Shown here one piece after another: positions 23,216 to 26,758 of a stretch of DNA of 26,758 nt. Source of the stretch: JALSHZ01 sp964614535. Lineage in GTDB: Bacteria > Pseudomonadota > Gammaproteobacteria > UWMA-0217. A program made the position numbers and the translations under genes. Location of the stretch: NCBI GenBank assembly GCA_964614535.1, contig CAZTOZ010000007.1, positions 1 through 26,758 on the forward strand. Direction: 5' to 3'. Within the stretch, counting starts at the first letter, position 1. Each line of letters starts with the position of its first letter. The notes below the pieces were generated by a model. It did no database searches, was not told the DNA's origin, and saw nothing but the letters and a program-made list of their open reading frames with translations.

Positions 23216-23554
23216 ATGGCATTTGAAAAAATATGCACTCTGGATGACGTGTGGGAAGGTGAGATGGATTCATTTACCACCTCCAGTGGCGTCGATGTGC
23301 TGGTGATTGGAGTCGAGGGCGGAGACGTGAAGGCATTTCAGGCCATGTGTCCGCACCAGGAAATCGAACTCGTCGAGGGTGAGTTCGATGGCAAGGTTCT
23401 CACCTGCAAGGCACATCTGTGGCAGTTTGACTGCAATACAGGGCAGGGCATCAATCCCTCTGATTGCCGGATTGCCGAATATCCGGTGAAGATCGATGGA
23501 GAAGACGTCTATGTCGATATCGAAGGCATAGAGCCCTGCAAGTCCCACAGCTAG
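23216..23554 (+). CDS. tmoC: Toluene monooxygenase Rieske ferredoxin
   Basis: 112 residues. Rieske ligands are Cys45, His47 (CPHQ), Cys64 and His67 (CKAHLW), at the same positions as in the T4MO ferredoxin. It carries electrons from TmoF to the TmoA di-iron centre. It starts 14 nt after tmoB and is followed at once by a perfect hairpin. Confidence 0.95.
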   Translation: MAFEKICTLDDVWEGEMDSFTTSSGVDVLVIGVEGGDVKAFQAMCPHQEIELVEGEFDGKVLTCKAHLWQFDCNTGQGINPSDCRIAEYPVKIDGEDVYVDIEGIEPCKSHS

Positions 23555-23578
23555 CTTTGACCCGCCAGCGGGTCAAAG
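23555..23578 (+). other. Perfect intercistronic hairpin after tmoC
   Basis: CTTTGACCCG (23555-23564), loop CCAG, CGGGTCAAAG (23569-23578): a 10-bp perfect stem beginning at the first base after the tmoC stop. No T tract follows. The remaining gap up to the tmoD start holds no recognised gene. Confidence 0.65.
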
Positions 23579-23660
23579 CCACGATCAGTCGCATGTTGCC
23601 GGACTGCGGGGTCGAAGCCTCCAGCGATGGCAACCTACCGGCGGACTAATGAGGAAAGAG

Positions 23661-23993
23661 ATGATGATAGATGCAACCCAAGCGGGAAAAGAAGGTACCG
23701 AAGCGCTCGAAAACAACCGGGTAGGACCCGTTATGCGCGCTGGCGATATCGCGCAGGCCGTGGTCGAGGCAGCCGAAATCGACAATCCGGACAAAGAGAT
23801 CACCGTCGATGACAAGGTGGCTTATTTGCGGATTGCCGCCGAAGACGAGTTGGTGATCAAACGCGAGACGATCGAGGAATGTCTTGGACGCCCGTTTCGC
23901 ATGCAGGAGCTGGAGATCAATCTCAGCTCGTTTGCAGGCAATATCGAAATGGATACGGATAGCGTGCGCTTTTTTTTCACCAAACATATCTGA
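23661..23993 (+). CDS. tmoD: Toluene monooxygenase effector protein
   Basis: 110 residues from ATG 23661. Coupling protein of the MmoB/DmpM/TmoD family that docks on the hydroxylase and improves rate and regiospecificity. NRVGPVMRAGDIAQAVVEAA near the N-terminus and LSSFAGNIEMDTDSVRFFF near the end are the family marks. The upstream ATG at 23649 is less likely because GAGGA (23651-23655) lies inside that start region and serves 23661 or 23664. Follows tmoC after 106 nt. Confidence 0.92.
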   Translation: MMIDATQAGKEGTEALENNRVGPVMRAGDIAQAVVEAAEIDNPDKEITVDDKVAYLRIAAEDELVIKRETIEECLGRPFRMQELEINLSSFAGNIEMDTDSVRFFFTKHI

Positions 23994-24023
23994 TACACAG
24001 AAACCCATAAGGAGGATCGGATC

Positions 24024-25016
24024 ATGTCTGATCAGCAGCCCGAGGTGCTAAAACCTCTGAAGACCTGGTCGCACTTGGCGGGAAACCGCAGGCGCCCCAG
24101 TGAATATGAAATCGTGTCCACCAATCTCCACTACTTTACCGACAATCCGGAACGGCCCTGGGAGCTGGACCCCAACATCCCGATGGCCGAGTGGTATAAG
24201 CAATACTGCTTTGGCAGTCCCTTGAAACATGACGATTGGGATGCTTTTCGTGATCCCGACCAGCTCGTCTATCGCACCTACAATCTTCTGCAGGACGGTC
24301 AGGAAACCTATGTACAGGGGCTGTTCGATCAGTTCAGTGATCGCGGCCACGACCAGATGCTGCCCCGCGAATGGGTGGAGGCACTAGCGCGTTTCTATAC
24401 ACCGGCGCGCTATCCCTTCCATGCGCTGCAGATGGGGTCGGCCTACCTGCACCAGATGGCACCGGCAAGCACCATCACCAACTGCGGTACCTATCAGACC
24501 GCCGACCATTTGCGTTGGTTGACCCACACGGCCTACCGCACACGGGAGCTTGCCAACACCTATCCCGATGTCGGATTTGGCGAGAAGGAGCGCGAGATCT
24601 GGGAAAACGATCCGGCCTGGCAGGGCTTTCGTGAGTTGATCGAGAAGGCGCTGGTTACCTGGGATTGGGGCGAGGCTTTCACCGTCATCAACCTGGTTGC
24701 GAAACCGGCAATAGAGGAGGCGGTGCTCGAACAGTTGGGCAACGTCGCGCGGGCCAATGGCGATACGCTACTGGGACTGTTGACCCAGGCACAGAAACGT
24801 GACGCCGAGCGTCATCGCCGCTGGTCCGGTGCCTTGGTGAAAATGGCGTTGGATAAAGAAGGCAACCGCGAGGTACTTCAGTCCTGGGTCGCGAAATGGG
24901 AACCGCTGGCCGATAAGGCCATCGAAGCCTATTGCAGTGCTCTGCCACAGGGCGAGGGGACGGCGGAAGAGGCCAAGGAGGCCACCCGTGAAGTGCGGCG
25001 TCTGATGGGGCTGTAG
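24024..25016 (+). CDS. tmoE: Toluene monooxygenase beta subunit
   Basis: 330 residues, ferritin-like beta subunit of the hydroxylase without metal ligands. RTYNLLQDGQETYVQGLFDQ and MAPASTITNCGTYQTADHLR with WLTHTAYRTREL are strongly TmoE-like. It is paralogous to DmpL at 14998. TAAGGAGG is an excellent ribosome binding site 10 nt before the ATG. It is followed by a long hairpin before tmoF. Confidence 0.94.
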   Translation: MSDQQPEVLKPLKTWSHLAGNRRRPSEYEIVSTNLHYFTDNPERPWELDPNIPMAEWYKQYCFGSPLKHDDWDAFRDPDQLVYRTYNLLQDGQETYVQGLFDQFSDRGHDQMLPREWVEALARFYTPARYPFHALQMGSAYLHQMAPASTITNCGTYQTADHLRWLTHTAYRTRELANTYPDVGFGEKEREIWENDPAWQGFRELIEKALVTWDWGEAFTVINLVAKPAIEEAVLEQLGNVARANGDTLLGLLTQAQKRDAERHRRWSGALVKMALDKEGNREVLQSWVAKWEPLADKAIEAYCSALPQGEGTAEEAKEATREVRRLMGL

Positions 25017-25038
25017 CCCAACCCACGGTATCAGGGTG

Positions 25039-25068
25039 CTGGCCATGACGTCATTGCGTCATGGCCAG
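25039..25068 (+). other. Perfect intercistronic hairpin after tmoE
   Basis: CTGGCCATGACG (25039-25050), loop TCATTG, CGTCATGGCCAG (25057-25068): a 12-bp perfect stem 22 nt after the tmoE stop. The following TTCGTGTTT is only weakly T-rich, so partial termination is possible but read-through into tmoF is expected. Confidence 0.65.
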
Positions 25069-25103
25069 TTCGTGTTTGGCAGCTGTTGGGGGTACCCAGA
25101 GCC

Positions 25104-26129
25104 ATGAGCAATCAGATTACGATTGAAGGTACACGGTTTTCATTCGAAGCCGATGGAGAGGACACGCTGTTGCGTGCTGGCCTGCGGGCCGGTGTCCCCA
25201 TGCCCTACGAGTGCAATTCCGGGGGCTGTGGCAGTTGCAAGTTCGAGATCGTGGAGGGGGAGGTCAACGACCTCTGGCCCGATGCCTCTGGCCTCACGCC
25301 ACGGGACAAGCGCAAGGGGCGAAAGCTGGCATGCCAATGCCAGCCCAAAACATCGGTCACGATCAAGATGCGTCTGGAGGCGCGTGAGTCGCCGGATGTC
25401 ATGCCGGAACGCTTCCAGGTGCGCTTTTTGGGTCGCCGCGAGCTCACGCCCGATATGGCCGAATTCCGCTTTCAGTCGTCGGCACCCGCCCGTTTCCTGC
25501 CGGGCCAGTATACGATGTTTGGCCTGCCCGGCATCGAAGGGGATCGCGCCTATTCCATGTCCAACATTCCCAACGAAGCAGGCTATTGGCAATTCATCAT
25601 CAAACGCATGCCGGGTGGCAAGGCCTCCAACTGGTTTTTCGATGGCTTGCGTGAAGGGGATCTGATCGATGTCGATGGGCCCTATGGCCTGGCCTACCTG
25701 CATCCGGAGATCCAAAGGGATGTGGTCTGCATCGCGGGTGGTTCCGGGTTGTCGCCGATGATGTCCATCGTCCGGGCCATCACCGGTGATCCCCGCTTCG
25801 CCGAACGCAAGGTGTATCTCTTCTATGGTGGGCGTACGCCAAAGGATATATGCACCCCCGAGTTGTTGTCGGAGCTGGAGCCTCTGGATGCCGAGGCGAA
25901 ACTCACTTGTGAAAACGCCGTGTCCGATGAAGAGGCGGCCAAGGCGGAAGGCTGGGAAGGGCCCTGTTGCAACGTGCCGGATCTGGTGGTGAAGACGCTG
26001 GGAGAGCGTATGCCTGAGTATGAATACTACTTCTGTGGGCCACCGCCGATGACCGAGGCGGTACAGCGCATGTTGATGATCGATCACAAGGTGCCTTTCG
26101 AGCAGATCCATTTCGATCGTTTCTTCTGA
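25104..26129 (+). CDS. tmoF: Toluene monooxygenase reductase (ferredoxin-FAD-NAD)
   Basis: 341 residues from ATG 25104; an upstream TTG at 25086 would add six. The [2Fe-2S] cysteines are Cys37, Cys42, Cys45 and Cys77 (CNSGGCGSC and LACQC). The flavin motif is RAYSMSN, and the NAD part shows AGGSGLSPMMSI and CGPPPMTEA. It takes electrons from NADH and passes them to the Rieske protein TmoC. It is the last tmo gene; the next gene follows after 11 nt. Confidence 0.95.
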   Translation: MSNQITIEGTRFSFEADGEDTLLRAGLRAGVPMPYECNSGGCGSCKFEIVEGEVNDLWPDASGLTPRDKRKGRKLACQCQPKTSVTIKMRLEARESPDVMPERFQVRFLGRRELTPDMAEFRFQSSAPARFLPGQYTMFGLPGIEGDRAYSMSNIPNEAGYWQFIIKRMPGGKASNWFFDGLREGDLIDVDGPYGLAYLHPEIQRDVVCIAGGSGLSPMMSIVRAITGDPRFAERKVYLFYGGRTPKDICTPELLSELEPLDAEAKLTCENAVSDEEAAKAEGWEGPCCNVPDLVVKTLGERMPEYEYYFCGPPPMTEAVQRMLMIDHKVPFEQIHFDRFF

Positions 26130-26140
26130 GATCGGCCATC

Positions 26141-26758
26141 ATGAGTCAGGTAAATCAGGAAATCGGCAGGCGCATCGTCGTCGCCGGTATCGAAACCAAC
26201 TATCACGACCTGGGAGAAGGCAGGCCCGTGCTTCTGATCCATGGCTCCGGCCCAGGGGTCAGTGCCTGGGCCAACTGGCGTCTGACGATACCTGCGTTGG
26301 CACGGAAATTCCGCGTGATTGCGCCGGATATGGTCGGATTTGGTTTCACCGAGCGCCCCGAGCAGGTGGAATACAACATGGACCTGTGGGTCGAGCATGC
26401 CATCGGCCTGCTCGATGCACTGGGTATCGACAAGGCCTCGGTGGTTGGCAACTCCTTCGGTGGGGCGCTGGCGCTGGGTATGGCCATTCGGCGCCCCGAG
26501 CGTGTGGATCGCCTGGTGCTGATGGGAAGTGTGGGTGTGCATTTCGACATTACCGAGGGACTGGACAAGGTGTGGGGCTACACGCCGTCGATCGAAAACA
26601 TGAAGGAGCTGCTGGACATCTTTGCCTATGACCGTGCGCTGGTGACCGATGAGTTGGCGAAAATGCGCTATGAAGCCAGCATCCGCCCGGGTTTCCAGGA
26701 ATCTTTCTCGGCGATGTTTCCCGCTCCGCGCCAGCGGTGGGTGGACGCCATGGCCTTC
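26141..26758 (+). CDS. dmpD: 2-Hydroxymuconic semialdehyde hydrolase, partial at window end
   Basis: 206 codons are visible and the frame is still open at the last base, so the 3' end is outside the window. Alpha/beta hydrolase of the meta-cleavage product family: oxyanion motif HGSGPG (34-39) and nucleophile Ser105 in GNSFGG. LGEGRPVLLIHGSGPGVSAW and RRPERVDRLVLMGSVGV match DmpD/XylF. It hydrolyses the semialdehyde from catechol, or the ketone from 3-methylcatechol, to 2-hydroxypentadienoate plus a short acid, the branch needed for toluene through 3-methylcatechol. The Asp and His of the triad are expected beyond the window or near its edge. Confidence 0.9.
   Translation, partial: MSQVNQEIGRRIVVAGIETNYHDLGEGRPVLLIHGSGPGVSAWANWRLTIPALARKFRVIAPDMVGFGFTERPEQVEYNMDLWVEHAIGLLDALGIDKASVVGNSFGGALALGMAIRRPERVDRLVLMGSVGVHFDITEGLDKVWGYTPSIENMKELLDIFAYDRALVTDELAKMRYEASIRPGFQESFSAMFPAPRQRWVDAMAF

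Noticed and set aside
23579..23660. Small gene between tmoC and tmoD
   Set aside because: The frame crossing this gap starts inside tmoC, has no ribosome binding site and yields an Arg-rich shadow product.
14690..26129. Soluble methane monooxygenase
   Set aside because: The alpha subunits match phenol and toluene hydroxylases in length and motif context, a Rieske protein is present in the second set, and ring-cleavage genes surround both.
1..26758. CRISPR array, tRNA or rRNA genes, insertion sequences, integrase
   Set aside because: No regularly spaced repeats, no cloverleaf-like sequence that I could recognise, and no transposase or recombinase frame on either strand.

Overview
The window is a high-GC, densely coded stretch of a chromosome or large replicon, most likely from a beta- or gammaproteobacterium. 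The dmp/tmo-type gene families, a sigma-54 activator with a matching -24/-12 promoter, and the glutathione-dependent formaldehyde pathway all point to Pseudomonadota; the genus cannot be read from the sequence. Its core is a catabolic island for monoaromatic compounds (benzene, toluene, phenol or cresols).

Layout. (1) 36-763: a FitA/VapC-type toxin-antitoxin pair with a palindromic operator. (2) 764-1069: no conserved gene, only one doubtful 42-codon ORF with a strong ribosome binding site. (3) 1070-3830: a TetR-type repressor divergent from frmA and fghA (formaldehyde to formate through glutathione), with a clear operator over the -10 box. (4) 3865-3926: a very long perfect hairpin between convergent genes. 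(5) 4072-9993: a GntR/FCD regulator divergent from the lower meta-cleavage operon (2-hydroxymuconic semialdehyde dehydrogenase, dienoate hydratase, acylating acetaldehyde dehydrogenase, hydroxyoxovalerate aldolase, oxalocrotonate decarboxylase). (6) 10113-11780: a DmpR-like sigma-54 activator. (7) 11906-12279: remnants of an SDR gene and of what may be a luciferase-like monooxygenase gene. (8) 12286-13173: an AEC-family transporter. (9) 13174-13615: a regulatory region with two palindromes and a sigma-54 promoter. (10) 13616 to the window end: one long same-strand array holding an alcohol dehydrogenase, phenol hydroxylase dmpKLMNOP, ferredoxin dmpQ, catechol 2,3-dioxygenase, a DUF336/HbpS-like gene, 4-oxalocrotonate tautomerase, a complete six-gene toluene/benzene monooxygenase tmoABCDEF, and the start of a 2-hydroxymuconic semialdehyde hydrolase gene cut by the window edge.

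How the genes fit together. The Tmo enzyme would turn benzene or toluene into phenol or cresol. Phenol hydroxylase makes catechol or methylcatechol. Catechol 2,3-dioxygenase opens the ring. The semialdehyde then goes through the dehydrogenase, tautomerase and decarboxylase branch or through the hydrolase branch to 2-hydroxypentadienoate, which is converted to pyruvate and acetyl-CoA. Every enzymatic step from arene to central metabolites is encoded here. The lower pathway is split: dehydrogenase, hydratase, aldolase and decarboxylase sit in the GntR-adjacent operon, while tautomerase and hydrolase sit with the upper genes. Two less expected points are an alcohol dehydrogenase as the first gene behind the sigma-54 promoter, and three strong intercistronic hairpins inside the tmo operon, after tmoA, tmoC and tmoE.
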